This document shows, in pieces, positions 47,075-56,189 of a DNA stretch of 64,000 bases. The translations under genes and the position numbers were made by a program. The first letter of the stretch is position 1. Every line of letters starts with the position of its first letter. The notes below the pieces were generated by a model. That model saw nothing but the letters and a program-made list of their open reading frames with translations. It was not told the DNA's origin and ran no database searches. The stretch is taken from positions 682,001 through 746,000 of the forward strand of contig OZ253531.1 in the NCBI GenBank assembly GCA_965262395.1, written 5' to 3'. The DNA comes from CBDHFF01 sp965262395 (GTDB taxonomy: Bacteria > Pseudomonadota > Alphaproteobacteria > Rickettsiales > Anaplasmataceae).

Positions 47075-47437
47075 ATGATTCAGATGGGAACAAAGCTTAA
47101 GGTTGTAGATAACTCTGGAGCCCAAGAAGTTGAGTGTATTAAGGTTTTAAACAAGACTAATCGAGGATATGTAGGTGACATTTTTGTTTGTTCTGTTAAA
47201 AAAGTTTCTTCTTCTAACGCAAAAGTTAAAAAAGGACAGGTTGTTAAAGCAGTATTGGTTATTAGTAAGAAGCCGTGTGCTAGAAGTGATGGTACAGTAA
47301 TTAGATTTGGTATGAATGGAGCAGTTCTTTTAAACAATCAAGGTGATCTTTATGGTACTAGGCTTCTTTTTCCAGTTGACAGAAGGTTAAAAATTAATTA
47401 CCCTAAGCTTATATCGTTGGCGCCGGAGGTTTTGTAG
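47075..47437 (+). CDS. rplN: 50S ribosomal protein L14
   Basis: L14 takes part in the intersubunit bridge. The start is ATG 47075, giving MIQMGTKLKVVDNSGAQEVE as in other bacteria, with GGAGAG upstream; an earlier in-frame ATG at 47042 overlaps rpsQ. Length 120 residues, ending APEVL. It includes GTRLLFPVDRRL, the family's C-terminal block. Confidence 0.96.
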   Translation: MIQMGTKLKVVDNSGAQEVECIKVLNKTNRGYVGDIFVCSVKKVSSSNAKVKKGQVVKAVLVISKKPCARSDGTVIRFGMNGAVLLNNQGDLYGTRLLFPVDRRLKINYPKLISLAPEVL

Positions 47438-47760
47438 TGTCTTATAATAGTGTAAAGCAAGGAGATACTGTTGTGGTGATTGCTGGTGCTGATAAAGGAA
47501 AGGTTGGGGTTGTTGCAACAAGAGATTTGATGTCTAGCGGCGTTTTTAGGCTTAAGATTTCTAATCTTAGTAAGCATATTAAGCATTTGAAACCTAAGCA
47601 AGGTAAAGATGGTGGAAGAGTGCAACTTGATAAATGGATACATTATTCTAATGTTATGTTGTATGATGAAAAAAACAAAAAAGGATCAAAAATTCGATTT
47701 TCTTCTGAAGAAGGTAAAAAAATTAGAATTCTTAAAACATCTGGTGAATTAGTAGATTAA
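47437..47760 (+). CDS. rplX: 50S ribosomal protein L24
   Basis: L24 starts 50S assembly. The 107-residue protein has the KOW motif QGDTVVVIAGADKGKVGVV and the downstream NLSKHIKHLKPKQ region. GTG start at 47437 shares a base with the rplN stop, suggesting coupling. Confidence 0.95.
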   Translation: MSYNSVKQGDTVVVIAGADKGKVGVVATRDLMSSGVFRLKISNLSKHIKHLKPKQGKDGGRVQLDKWIHYSNVMLYDEKNKKGSKIRFSSEEGKKIRILKTSGELVD

Positions 47761-47769
47761 GGAGAGTTA

Positions 47770-48318
47770 GTGGTGTCATCTTTGAATTTAAAAGATGTTT
47801 ATAAAAATACTGTTGTTCAGGCAATGCAGGAGAAATTCAATTATTTGAATGTTATGATGATGCCGAAGTTAGCAAAAGTGACAATAAATATGGGTTTAGG
47901 TAAAGCTATAAAAGACAATAAATTGATTGATAGGGCTAAAGCGGATTTGACGTTAATTGCTGGTCAAGTTCCAATGATTACGCATGCCAAGAAATCTATA
48001 TCAACATTTAAGCTTCGTGCTGGAATGCCTATAGGTTGTAAGGTTACTTTGCGAGGCGATAGAATGTACAATTTCTTGGATAGACTTTTGTATGTTGCTT
48101 TGCCTCGCTCTAGAGATTTTCGTGGTATTAGTAAAAAGCAATTTGATGGTAATGGAAATTATTCTTTTGGCATTCCAGATTATACGATATTTTGGGAGGT
48201 TGGAGAAGGTGATCTTGGCTTTTCTATTGGTATGGATGTTAATATAGTGACTACTACAAATGTTGATGAGGAGGCAATATATATGCTTTCGCTGATGATG
48301 TTTCCTTTTGACAAATAA
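47770..48318 (+). CDS. rplE: 50S ribosomal protein L5
   Basis: L5 binds 5S rRNA. The 182-residue protein shows PKLAKVTINMGLGKAIKDNK, TLIAGQVPMITHAKKSISTF and LPRSRDFRGISKKQFDGNGN. GTG start at 47770 or 47773. Confidence 0.97.
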   Translation: MVSSLNLKDVYKNTVVQAMQEKFNYLNVMMMPKLAKVTINMGLGKAIKDNKLIDRAKADLTLIAGQVPMITHAKKSISTFKLRAGMPIGCKVTLRGDRMYNFLDRLLYVALPRSRDFRGISKKQFDGNGNYSFGIPDYTIFWEVGEGDLGFSIGMDVNIVTTTNVDEEAIYMLSLMMFPFDK

Positions 48319-48343
48319 TTTGATTTATTTAGGAGTTTAGTTT

Positions 48344-48679
48344 ATGGCAAAAAATTCTATGGTTGTTAAAAATAATAAGCGTATTGTTATGGCTAATAGG
48401 CTTTTTGAAAAAAGAAAGGGATTAAGAAATATAACAAAGAAGAAAATTTCTTTAGATATAAGTGCAGATGAACAGCAGAGGTTGCTGGTGGAGAAAATGC
48501 AAGCTCAAATGAAGCTTAATTCGATGCCAAGAGATTCTTCTAGTATAAGAGTTAGAAATCGTTGTTTATTGTCTGGCAGACCTCGTGGTTATTATAGAAA
48601 CTTTGGGTTGTCTCGTTCTGCATTTAGAGATATGGCTTTGCAGGGTTGTTTGCCTGGTGTATTAAAGGGTAGTTGGTAG
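48344..48679 (+). CDS. rpsN: 30S ribosomal protein S14
   Basis: S14 is in the 30S head. This is the 111-residue long form without zinc-binding cysteine pairs, with RNRCLLSGRPRGYYRNFGLS and the SRSAFRDMALQGCLPGVLKG end. AGGAG upstream of ATG 48344. Confidence 0.97.
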   Translation: MAKNSMVVKNNKRIVMANRLFEKRKGLRNITKKKISLDISADEQQRLLVEKMQAQMKLNSMPRDSSSIRVRNRCLLSGRPRGYYRNFGLSRSAFRDMALQGCLPGVLKGSW

Positions 48680-48698
48680 AATATTGGGAGATTTAGTT

Positions 48699-49097
48699 AT
48701 GATGACGGATACTGTTTCAGATTGTTTGTCAAGATTAAGAAATGCACAAATGGCAAAATTGAGTTATGTTAACATTACTTTTTCTAAGGTTAATGAATCT
48801 GTTTTATTTATTCTTAGAGACGAAGGTTTTGTTGATGATTATAAAGTTATTGAAAATGGTGCTAAGAAAAATATATATGTTACGTTGAAATATTATAAAG
48901 GATTGCCAGTTATACAAGAATTAAGAAGAATTTCTAAGCCAGGTAAAAGAGTGTATACATCTCTTGATAGTTTAAAAAGTAATAAATTTTATAGTGGCCT
49001 TGGAATATTAGTGATTTCAACTTCCAAAGGTATTATGACAGATCATTCTGCCAGAAAATCCAATTGTGGGGGTGAAGTGCTATGTGCAGTGTTTTAG
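48699..49097 (+). CDS. rpsH: 30S ribosomal protein S8
   Basis: S8 binds the 16S central domain. Two adjacent ATGs at 48699 and 48702 give MMTDTVSDCLSRLRNAQMAK, after GGGAG. The frame also opens with TTG at 48684, less likely. It has RRISKPGKRVYTSLDSL and the C-terminal GIMTDHSARKSNCGGEVL, both typical. About 132 residues. Confidence 0.95.
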   Translation: MMTDTVSDCLSRLRNAQMAKLSYVNITFSKVNESVLFILRDEGFVDDYKVIENGAKKNIYVTLKYYKGLPVIQELRRISKPGKRVYTSLDSLKSNKFYSGLGILVISTSKGIMTDHSARKSNCGGEVLCAVF

Positions 49098-49109
49098 TGA
49101 GAGGTAATT

Positions 49110-49670
49110 ATGAGTGCTAAGATTAGAGATTTTATTGATATTCCTGAAGGGCTAAATGTTTCTGTTGTGAATGAAATAGTCTATATTAAGAAAGAAGAAG
49201 CTTCTTTATCTTTTATTTTACCCAAGTGTGTTATGGTTCAAATCGATGGTAATAAATTGAGTATGAAATATAATGATTTGAAAGGAGCCTCTGCTATAAA
49301 ATTTGAAAAAGATAAAAAAATGTTTTTTGGTCTTGTGAGAGCAAAATTGAATAATATGATGAGTGGCTTATTAAAGCCTTGGTCTCGTACTATGGATATT
49401 ACGGGTGTTGGATTTAAGGCGTTTATAAAACAAGGAAATATGGTGCAGTTTTTTCTTGGTTATAGTCATGATATATTTTATGTTTTTCCTGAAAAAATTT
49501 CGATCAAAATAGAGAATGATACAGTGTTAACATTAACTTCTATTGATAAGATTTTATTAGGAAATATGGTGGCAGATGTTTCTAAAAATTTACGCCCGGT
49601 TAATAAATATAAACGTAAGGGTATATTTGAAAGAGGTGTTTCATATAAATTTAAAGAAATGAAAAAATAG
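49110..49670 (+). CDS. rplF: 50S ribosomal protein L6
   Basis: L6 sits near the stalk base. The 186-residue protein has ITGVGFKAFIKQGNMVQFFL and the C-terminal ADVSKNLRPVNKYKRKGIFE, matching the L6 signature except for the usual IR.xrpPepYKGKGI wording. Positions and length agree with the family. Confidence 0.95.
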   Translation: MSAKIRDFIDIPEGLNVSVVNEIVYIKKEEASLSFILPKCVMVQIDGNKLSMKYNDLKGASAIKFEKDKKMFFGLVRAKLNNMMSGLLKPWSRTMDITGVGFKAFIKQGNMVQFFLGYSHDIFYVFPEKISIKIENDTVLTLTSIDKILLGNMVADVSKNLRPVNKYKRKGIFERGVSYKFKEMKK

Positions 49671-49684
49671 CAGGAGTTTTTATT

Positions 49685-50008
49685 ATGGTTAGAGCGTGTG
49701 AACGTAGTCGAAGATATAAGAAATTTAGATTTTGTATTTTTAGATCTAATATGCATATTTATGCTCAAATTATCGATGATTTAAAAGGGTATACGTTAGT
49801 TTCTGCATCAACAAAAGAATTAAATAGTTCTAAAACTTTGACCCGTTCTAATATGAGCAATGCAGTATTGTTTGGTGATTTAATAGGTAAAAAAGCATTA
49901 GAAAAAGGTATAACAGAGAATATAATGTTTGATAGACGTAGTTATAGGTATGCTGGAATAGTAAGAGCTGTAGCTGATGCAGCTAGAAAAGTTGGATTAA
50001 AGTTTTAG
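49685..50008 (+). CDS. rplR: 50S ribosomal protein L18
   Basis: L18 binds 5S rRNA together with L5. The 107-residue protein has KFRFCIFRSNMHIYAQIIDD and the C-terminal DRRSYRYAGIVRAVADAARK, typical of the family. AGGAG upstream of ATG 49685. Confidence 0.95.
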   Translation: MVRACERSRRYKKFRFCIFRSNMHIYAQIIDDLKGYTLVSASTKELNSSKTLTRSNMSNAVLFGDLIGKKALEKGITENIMFDRRSYRYAGIVRAVADAARKVGLKF

Positions 50009-50022
50009 TTAAGGGGTTTGTG

Positions 50023-50547
50023 ATGAGAAAAGGTGGATCTGATACTTATAATAATTCAGATATAAAAGAGGATTTAATTTTTGTTAAAAGAGTCTCTAAT
50101 GTTGTTAAAGGTGGTAGAAGATTTTCATTTTCTGCGTTAGTTGTAGCTGGGGACGGGATGTCCAGAGTTGGTTATGGTTTTGGTAAGGATAATGAAGTTA
50201 TTGGCTCTAGATCTAAAGCATCAAGAGACGCTAGAAAAAGAATGATAAAAGTACCTTTACGTGAAGGAAGAACTATTCATTGTCGAATGGAGTATAAGTA
50301 TGGAGCTACTAAAGTGGTTCTAATGCCTGCCCCATTAGGTGCTGGTATTAGAGCTAGTAGTTCTATTAGGCCTTTGTTTGAAAGGCTTGGAATTACAGAT
50401 ATAGCAGCAAAATGTCATGGCTCTTCTAGTAAAGCTAATTTAATTAAAGCTGCTTATTATTGCTTAAAGAATTCTTGTTCTCCTAAGTCTATAGCTGAAA
50501 AACGTGGTAAAAAAATTAGTGAGATTATTGAAAGAAAAAATAGCTAA
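50023..50547 (+). CDS. rpsE: 30S ribosomal protein S5
   Basis: S5 contributes to decoding fidelity. The 174-residue protein has RVSNVVKGGRRFSFSALVVA, VGYGFGKDNEV and RPLFERLGITDIAAKCHGSS. The ATG at 50023 lies at the best distance from AAGGGG; a GTG codon directly before it is also possible. Only 29 bp separate it from rplO, so rpmD (L30), usual at this place, is absent. Confidence 0.96.
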   Translation: MRKGGSDTYNNSDIKEDLIFVKRVSNVVKGGRRFSFSALVVAGDGMSRVGYGFGKDNEVIGSRSKASRDARKRMIKVPLREGRTIHCRMEYKYGATKVVLMPAPLGAGIRASSSIRPLFERLGITDIAAKCHGSSSKANLIKAAYYCLKNSCSPKSIAEKRGKKISEIIERKNS

Positions 50548-50576
50548 TCATAAAAATTTTGTTGTTGGGTTGCATT

Positions 50577-51035
50577 ATGTTTTTGAATACTTTACCTAAG
50601 GTAATAAAAAAAAGAAAAAAGAGAGTTGGTCGGGGCATTGGATCTGGCTGTGGTAAAACTTGTGGTCGTGGTGTGAAAGGACAAAAATCCAGATCAGGTG
50701 TTTCGCTTAAGGGTTTTGAAGGTGGGCAACAGCCGATTTATAGAAGGTTGCCTAAAAGAGGTTTTGTGTCTCTGAATAGGATTCAATATGTACCTTTAAA
50801 TATAGGAAAGATTAAGAAATTTGCTGATTCTGGGGTTTTAAAAGAAGGTGATGTTGTCGATGTTGATTTTTTAGTTTCAAATGGCTTTGTAAAAAAGAAA
50901 TCTTCCAAAATAAAAATACTTTCTGGTGATTCAGAAAATGCTTTAAATATTAAGTTAAAATTCAGAGTTGCTGCTTGTTCTAGTTCTGCTAAAGAATTTT
51001 TAGAAAAAGGTGGCTCTAAGATTGAGTTGATCTAA
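50577..51035 (+). CDS. rplO: 50S ribosomal protein L15
   Basis: L15 is a late-assembly large-subunit protein. ATG 50577 gives MFLNTLPKVIKKRKKRVGRG followed by IGSGCGKTCGRGVKGQKSRS, the conserved N-terminal region. FEGGQQPIYRRLPKRGF follows. The frame extends upstream to 50559 but this start matches homologues. About 152 residues. Confidence 0.95.
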   Translation: MFLNTLPKVIKKRKKRVGRGIGSGCGKTCGRGVKGQKSRSGVSLKGFEGGQQPIYRRLPKRGFVSLNRIQYVPLNIGKIKKFADSGVLKEGDVVDVDFLVSNGFVKKKSSKIKILSGDSENALNIKLKFRVAACSSSAKEFLEKGGSKIELI

Positions 51036-51050
51036 TAGGATGGTGTTTTT

Positions 51051-52388
51051 ATGAATAATAGCTCGACAGCTAATCATTCTTTTGATAATTTTAAAATTTC
51101 TGGTGATCTAGGTAAACGATTAATATATACGTTATTAGTTCTACTGTTTTATAGAGTAGGTACATATGTTCCCATTCCTTTTGTTAATGCTAGTGCTTTA
51201 AAAGAAATTCTATCTGCTAATAGTGGTGGTTTACTTGGTATGTATAACATGTTTGCAGGTGGTGCTATATCTAGAGCTGCAATATTCGCTTTAAATGTTA
51301 TGCCTTATATTATAGGTTCTATAGTTGTGCAATTATGTGTTAGCTCCTTTAAATCATTATCTGCTTTAAAAGAAGAGGGACAATCTGGTAGATCAAAAAT
51401 TTCTACATATACTCGAATATTTTCGATGCTTTTGTGTTTTATCCAGGGTTATTTTATTGTTTCTGGTTTGGAAGGGTTGAAATCTCCTTCAGGCGTTGAA
51501 GTGTTTAGTCATGGTCTTCATATTAAAATTCTTGCAGTATTGACCTTGTTAGGTGGATTTATATCTGTAACGTGGTTAGGGGAAAAAATTACTGAAAATG
51601 GTATTGGAAATGGTATATCATTGATTATAGTTATAGGTATCATAGTTGAATTACCTACTTCTGTATCATATGTGCTTTCTTTAAGTAAAATTAATCCATT
51701 ATCCTTTGTTTTTGTGATGCTCATGTTTTTGGCTATAATATTTGTAGTAATAATTTGTGAAAGATCTATAAAAAAAATTGCAATAACTTATCCTAGGAGT
51801 CAAGCTGGCGCCAGAATGTATAACCCTGCAAATTCTTATTTACCCTTAAAATTAAATATATCAGGTGTTATTCCTCCGATATTTGCCAGTGCTTTTCTTT
51901 CATTGCCTTTTACTATGGCTGCTTTTTTTGAAGATAGTATAGTAGCTGATTTTGTTCATACTAATTTTTCTCCAGGTAGTCCATTATATATTATTTTATT
52001 TGCTATTCTTATAATATTTTTTGCATTCTTTTATGTTGGATTTGTATTTAATGAGGAAGAAGTTGCTAATAATATAAAAAAGAGTGGAGGATTGATATTA
52101 GGAAAACGCCCAGGGGCTAGCACTGCTAATTATTTGTCTTTGGTAGTTAGAAGGTTAACATTTATTGGATCGATTTATTTATGTGTAGTTTGTATAATTC
52201 CAGATTTATTTAGAGGATATTATCATATTCCTTTTGCTTTGGGTGGTACTGGTATATTAATTATAGTTAATGTAATTTTAGATACTATAGGACAGATGCA
52301 ATCATATATAGTCTCTAATCAATATAAGGGTAATAAGAATAGTACATTCTTATTTAAGCAATCAATGTCAAAGAAGAGATCAAGATGA
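51051..52388 (+). CDS. secY: Protein translocase subunit SecY
   Basis: SecY is the channel of the general secretion system. The 445-residue protein has about ten transmembrane helices, the family motifs YRVGTYVPIPFVN and GLLGMYNMFAGGAISR, the conserved cytoplasmic loop and GGTGILIIVNVILDTIGQ near the end. Last gene of the spc block before adk, which it overlaps by 4 bases. Confidence 0.98.
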   Translation: MNNSSTANHSFDNFKISGDLGKRLIYTLLVLLFYRVGTYVPIPFVNASALKEILSANSGGLLGMYNMFAGGAISRAAIFALNVMPYIIGSIVVQLCVSSFKSLSALKEEGQSGRSKISTYTRIFSMLLCFIQGYFIVSGLEGLKSPSGVEVFSHGLHIKILAVLTLLGGFISVTWLGEKITENGIGNGISLIIVIGIIVELPTSVSYVLSLSKINPLSFVFVMLMFLAIIFVVIICERSIKKIAITYPRSQAGARMYNPANSYLPLKLNISGVIPPIFASAFLSLPFTMAAFFEDSIVADFVHTNFSPGSPLYIILFAILIIFFAFFYVGFVFNEEEVANNIKKSGGLILGKRPGASTANYLSLVVRRLTFIGSIYLCVVCIIPDLFRGYYHIPFALGGTGILIIVNVILDTIGQMQSYIVSNQYKGNKNSTFLFKQSMSKKRSR

Positions 52389-53032
52389 ATATAGTATTAT
52401 TTGGCCCTCCTGGTGCAGGCAAGGGTACTCAATCTAAGATGATTGAAGATACTTTTGGATTGAAACCTATTAGCACAGGGGAGCTTGCAAGAATTACTGC
52501 TTGTGAAGGTGGAGATTTGGGAGAACTGGTAACTAGCTATATAGACAAGGGTAATTTGTTGCCAGATGATTTAATAATGGATATGTTAGTAAAATATATA
52601 CAGTTGAATAATCATGCTAAAGGATTTATATTTGACGGTGTTCCCAGGACATTATCTCAGGCTGAGTTAATGAATAATATTCTTGTTCAAATGAATATAT
52701 CTATTGATTTTGTATTAAATATAAAAGTGTCAGAAGATGTAATATTAAATAGGTTATCCAATCGTTTAGTGTGTACTGCCTGTAAATCTAATTTTAATAA
52801 ATTAGAACATGTGGATATGATTTGTGTATGTGGTAAAAAATTAGTTATAAGAGATGATGATAAAAATCCAGAATTAATTAAACATAGATTTTTACAGTAT
52901 AAAAATAATTTGTTGCCTATTCTTAATTTTTATAGTAATTCTAGAGATGTAAGTTTGTTTAGTATTTCTGGGGATGACGATATAGAGATCGTTTATTCTA
53001 AAATACAAGAAATTTTAATTTCTAAAAAGTAA
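52385..53032 (+). CDS. adk: Adenylate kinase
   Basis: Adk interconverts ATP+AMP and 2 ADP. The 215-residue protein has GPPGAGKGTQ, the AMP site ISTGELAR and FDGVPRT. The LID has CTAC and later CVC, so it may bind zinc as in Gram-positive adenylate kinases, though the second pair has a one-residue gap. Overlaps the secY stop (ATGA). Confidence 0.96.
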   Translation: MNIVLFGPPGAGKGTQSKMIEDTFGLKPISTGELARITACEGGDLGELVTSYIDKGNLLPDDLIMDMLVKYIQLNNHAKGFIFDGVPRTLSQAELMNNILVQMNISIDFVLNIKVSEDVILNRLSNRLVCTACKSNFNKLEHVDMICVCGKKLVIRDDDKNPELIKHRFLQYKNNLLPILNFYSNSRDVSLFSISGDDDIEIVYSKIQEILISKK

Positions 53033-53060
53033 ATAAGTATTGACATACTTATTTTTTATT
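53031..53060 (+). terminator. Terminator-like hairpin after adk
   Basis: A perfect 10-bp stem (AAATAAGTAT with ATACTTATTT) and a TGAC loop begins in the adk stop codon and is followed by a T-rich tract. The stem is all but one pair A/T and so weak. TTGACA lies across the loop, so a promoter for rpsM may overlap it. Confidence 0.55.
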
Positions 53061-53094
53061 ACTAACCTATAGTTAGGTTTTATTGAGGTGTGTG

Positions 53095-53463
53095 TTGACC
53101 AGGATATGCGGTATTAATTTGAATGTTAAGAAACATGCTTGGGTTTCTTTGACTGGCATTTATGGTCTGGGCAGATCTAATTCTAAAGTTGTTTGTAAAA
53201 AAGCTGGTATTTCGCAAGACGTTATTTTCGAAAGCTTGTCTGATGATCAAGTGGATAATGTACGTAAAGTTATTAATGAAGAATACATGACTGAAGGTGA
53301 TTTGCGTGACGAAGTTATACGGAACGTAAAAGGCTTGATGGCTATTGGGTGCTATAGAGGAATAAGACATAGAAAATCTCTTCCTGTACGTGGGCAACGT
53401 ACTCATAGTAATGCTAGAACCAGAAAGGGTAAAGCTAAACCGATTGCCAATAAAAAGAAGTAA
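53095..53463 (+). CDS. rpsM: 30S ribosomal protein S13
   Basis: S13 is in the 30S head and contacts tRNA. The 122-residue form begins at TTG 53095 (MTRICGINLNVKKHAW), 7 bases after GAGG; GTG 53092 and TTG 53083 are alternatives. It has LTGIYGLGRSNSK, YRGIRHRKSLPVRGQRTHSN and ARTRKGKAKP. infA and rpmJ, often just upstream, are not here. Confidence 0.95.
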   Translation: MTRICGINLNVKKHAWVSLTGIYGLGRSNSKVVCKKAGISQDVIFESLSDDQVDNVRKVINEEYMTEGDLRDEVIRNVKGLMAIGCYRGIRHRKSLPVRGQRTHSNARTRKGKAKPIANKKK

Positions 53464-53481
53464 AGGGAATAAGGAGTTTGT

Positions 53482-53877
53482 ATGGCTGTTAAGTCTGATA
53501 AGAGAGTTAAAGTTTCCAAAAGAAAAGATGTTCCTATGGGAAAGGTAATTATTAAGACTACATTTAATAACATATGTGCTACAGTTACTGATATGAGAGG
53601 CAGGGTTTTATGTAGTTGTTCTGCGGGTGTTTGTGGTTTTCGTGGTTCAAAAAAATCAACTCCTTATGCGGCACAAATGGTTGCTACTAAAGTTGCTGAA
53701 GATGCGATGGCGAAATATGGATTAAATAATGTTTCTATGTATGTTAATGGTCCTGGCAATGGCAGAGATGCTGCCATGATGGCCTTTCGTGTTGCTGGTG
53801 TAAAAGTTATGAGGGTTGTAGATAATACAACAATACCTCACAATGGTTGCAAGCCCAGAAAGAAGCGTAGAGTATAA
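53482..53877 (+). CDS. rpsK: 30S ribosomal protein S11
   Basis: S11 lies at the 30S platform. The 131-residue protein has the family blocks IIKTTFNNICATVTDMRGRV, SSTPYAAQ-like KKSTPYAAQMVA and the C-terminal DNTTIPHNGCKPRKKRRV. AAGGAG upstream. Confidence 0.98.
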   Translation: MAVKSDKRVKVSKRKDVPMGKVIIKTTFNNICATVTDMRGRVLCSCSAGVCGFRGSKKSTPYAAQMVATKVAEDAMAKYGLNNVSMYVNGPGNGRDAAMMAFRVAGVKVMRVVDNTTIPHNGCKPRKKRRV

Positions 53878-53906
53878 AATTTTTTAGTTTTTAATGAGGT
53901 TTTGTT

Positions 53907-54956
53907 GTGTCTTTGAGCTGTATGGTTGAAAGGGGTGTTCTGGAAGAAGAGGTAAAATTTGATACTAATCCTAATAGAGCTAAGATAATTATTAATCATC
54001 TTACGAGAGGCTATGGTACTACTTTAGGCACTTTGCTCAGAAGAACTTTATTATCTTCCTTACCAGGTATTTCTATAAATTCTTTAAGAATAAAAGGTGT
54101 GTTGCATGAATTTACTTCTGTTCCAGGAGTAAAAGAAGATATTACAGATTTAGTTCTTAATTTGAAGAGAACTTGTTTTCGTTTAAAAAATGATGAATTT
54201 ACTGACAAAGATATAAATGATAAATCCTTAGTATTAAGGGTTAATGGTCCTTGTGTTGTGACTGCTTCAATGATTGTTGAAGATGATATTGTTGAGGTAG
54301 CTAATCCTGATTTAATACTGTGTAATCTTGATGAAAATGCAGAATTGAATATGGAGTTAATACTAGGGTGTGGTACTGGTTATTGTCATGTTGGAATGAT
54401 TTCTGCCAAATCTAAGTTGGATAAAGTTATGGATATACATAATATAGATTTGGATTCTGTGTATACACCTGTTCGAAACGTTAGTTTTTCTGTGGAATCT
54501 TCTCGCAAGGGTCATAGAACTGATTATGAAAAACTTATACTGGATGTAGAAACAGATGGCAGCACAACCCCTAAAAGAGCTTGTGAGTTAGCTTCTAGTA
54601 TAATTAGAGATCAATTACAAGTATTGGCTGGTGCAGATGTTGGTATGGATAATCATGAAAGTTCTATAAAAGATGATAATAGTAATTATATTAATGAAAT
54701 ACTTTTAAAACCAGTTAGTGAATTAGAATTTACTGTGAGGTCGCATAATTGTTTAAAAAATGAAAATATAACATATATAGGTGATTTAGTTCAAAAAACA
54801 GAAGGTGAGATGTTGAGAACTCCAAATTTTGGAAGAAAATCGCTGCAAGAAATTAAAGTTGTGATTGGTCATCTTGGCTTGGATTTAGGAATGACTGTAG
54901 AAGATTGGCCCAAAATTTTAGAAAAAGGTACTGCTGGTAACATTGATTTTGATTAA
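53907..54956 (+). CDS. rpoA: RNA polymerase alpha subunit
   Basis: The alpha subunit initiates polymerase assembly and contacts upstream promoter elements. The 349-residue protein has the N-terminal domain (GYGTTLGTLLRRTLLSSLPG) and a complete C-terminal domain with NIT-type EFTVRSHNCLKNENITYIGD and FGRKSLQEIKVVIGHLGLDL. rpsD is absent upstream, as usual in alphaproteobacteria. GTG start at 53907. Confidence 0.98.
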   Translation: MSLSCMVERGVLEEEVKFDTNPNRAKIIINHLTRGYGTTLGTLLRRTLLSSLPGISINSLRIKGVLHEFTSVPGVKEDITDLVLNLKRTCFRLKNDEFTDKDINDKSLVLRVNGPCVVTASMIVEDDIVEVANPDLILCNLDENAELNMELILGCGTGYCHVGMISAKSKLDKVMDIHNIDLDSVYTPVRNVSFSVESSRKGHRTDYEKLILDVETDGSTTPKRACELASSIIRDQLQVLAGADVGMDNHESSIKDDNSNYINEILLKPVSELEFTVRSHNCLKNENITYIGDLVQKTEGEMLRTPNFGRKSLQEIKVVIGHLGLDLGMTVEDWPKILEKGTAGNIDFD

Positions 54957-54974
54957 GGTATAGGTTATTTTATT

Positions 54975-55583
54975 ATGAAACATAGATTGAAACATAGAAA
55001 ACTTAATAGAACTAGTAGTCATAGGGGAGCATTGTTCTTTAATATGTCTTGTTCTCTTATAGATAAAGAAATTATTAAGACTACTGTGCCAAAAGCTAAA
55101 GAGTTACGACCTTATATAGAGCGTTTAATTACTAAAGCTTCTAAATACGATCAATCTCCTTTACCTATTCGTAGATATTTATTAAGTAAATTTAGGAATA
55201 ATGAAATTATTGTTGATAAATTAATTTCTAATTTGGGTAATAGATTTAAGTCAAGACCTGGTGGATATTGTAGAGTTGTAAAATGTGGTTATCGTAGAGG
55301 AGATGCTGCTCCTATGGCATTTTTGGAATTGTTAGATCGAGATCTTTCTTTAGAAAATATATCAACAGTCTCTCCGTCCTATAATGAAGTAGTGGATACA
55401 CTTGATTCAAAGAATGTTAATACTATAAATGAAACTATTAATTCTTCGGTTAATAAAAGTAATGTGATTGACGCTGTTAATAATGATTCCGAATTATCTG
55501 ATTCTATTAATCATAATGTGCAGGATAGTGATATTCGAGAGGAAGTAAATAATAATAATCAAGATGAAAATACAAAAAGTTAA
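54975..55583 (+). CDS. rplQ: 50S ribosomal protein L17 with a long Asn/Ser-rich tail
   Basis: L17 is a large-subunit protein near the tunnel exit. Residues 1-124 form a normal L17 (MKHRLKHRKLNRTSSHRGAL, RRYLLSKF, GGYCRVVKCGYRRGDAAPMA). The remaining 78 residues are an acidic Asn/Ser/Asp-rich tail with NxxIN-type repeats, longer than the 120-140 residues common for L17. Its 3' end overlaps the yraN start by 20 bases. Confidence 0.95.
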   Translation: MKHRLKHRKLNRTSSHRGALFFNMSCSLIDKEIIKTTVPKAKELRPYIERLITKASKYDQSPLPIRRYLLSKFRNNEIIVDKLISNLGNRFKSRPGGYCRVVKCGYRRGDAAPMAFLELLDRDLSLENISTVSPSYNEVVDTLDSKNVNTINETINSSVNKSNVIDAVNNDSELSDSINHNVQDSDIREEVNNNNQDENTKS

Positions 55584-55947
55584 GAATTTTTTTCTGAATA
55601 GGAAGAGAATTAATTATTTTCTTGGTCATATTGCAGAGCTGATGGTAGTACTTTATTTGAAGCTCTCTTTTTTTAGTATAATTTGTCGTAGATATAAATC
55701 TAAACTTGGTGAAATTGATATAATTGCTTCTAGAGCTAATAAATTATTTTTTATTGAAGTTAAATTTCGTTCTAAGTCAGATATGATTCTTTATTCTATT
55801 TCTCCCTTCCAATTGTCTAGAATCAAAAAGGCCGCAGAGTATTTTCTTGCTTGTAATGCAAATCAATATGCAGCATATACAATTTGTTTTGATGCATATT
55901 TCTTAAGCTTTGATAAATTGCCAATTAGGTTGCGAAATATATTTTAA
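55564..55947 (+). CDS. YraN/UPF0102 family protein
   Basis: A 127-residue protein related to the YraN family, whose fold is nuclease-like with a role in DNA metabolism still unclear. It shows GHIAELMVVLYLKL, then the signature SKLGEIDIIASRANKLFFIE followed by VKFRS, the putative metal-binding E/D-ExK set. The ATG at 55564 lies inside the rplQ tail, suggesting coupled translation. Confidence 0.85.
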   Translation: MKIQKVKNFFLNRKRINYFLGHIAELMVVLYLKLSFFSIICRRYKSKLGEIDIIASRANKLFFIEVKFRSKSDMILYSISPFQLSRIKKAAEYFLACNANQYAAYTICFDAYFLSFDKLPIRLRNIF

Positions 55948-56189
55948 ATATATTATTAGAGAAAAATAGGATTATATATTTATTGTTATTGCTTATTAAC
56001 TAAGATTCTACCATATTGAATTTTCATCATTCTTTTTTTTAACATATACTGCTGTTTTTTTATCTTAAACATCGTTATTATATGTTTTTATGTTTGAGTA
56101 TACTACGGTATATTTTAGGCATTTGCTATTGACTTATGGGATGATCAGATATAGGATTTTTATCCTAATTCTATATAGGTACGTGTGTT

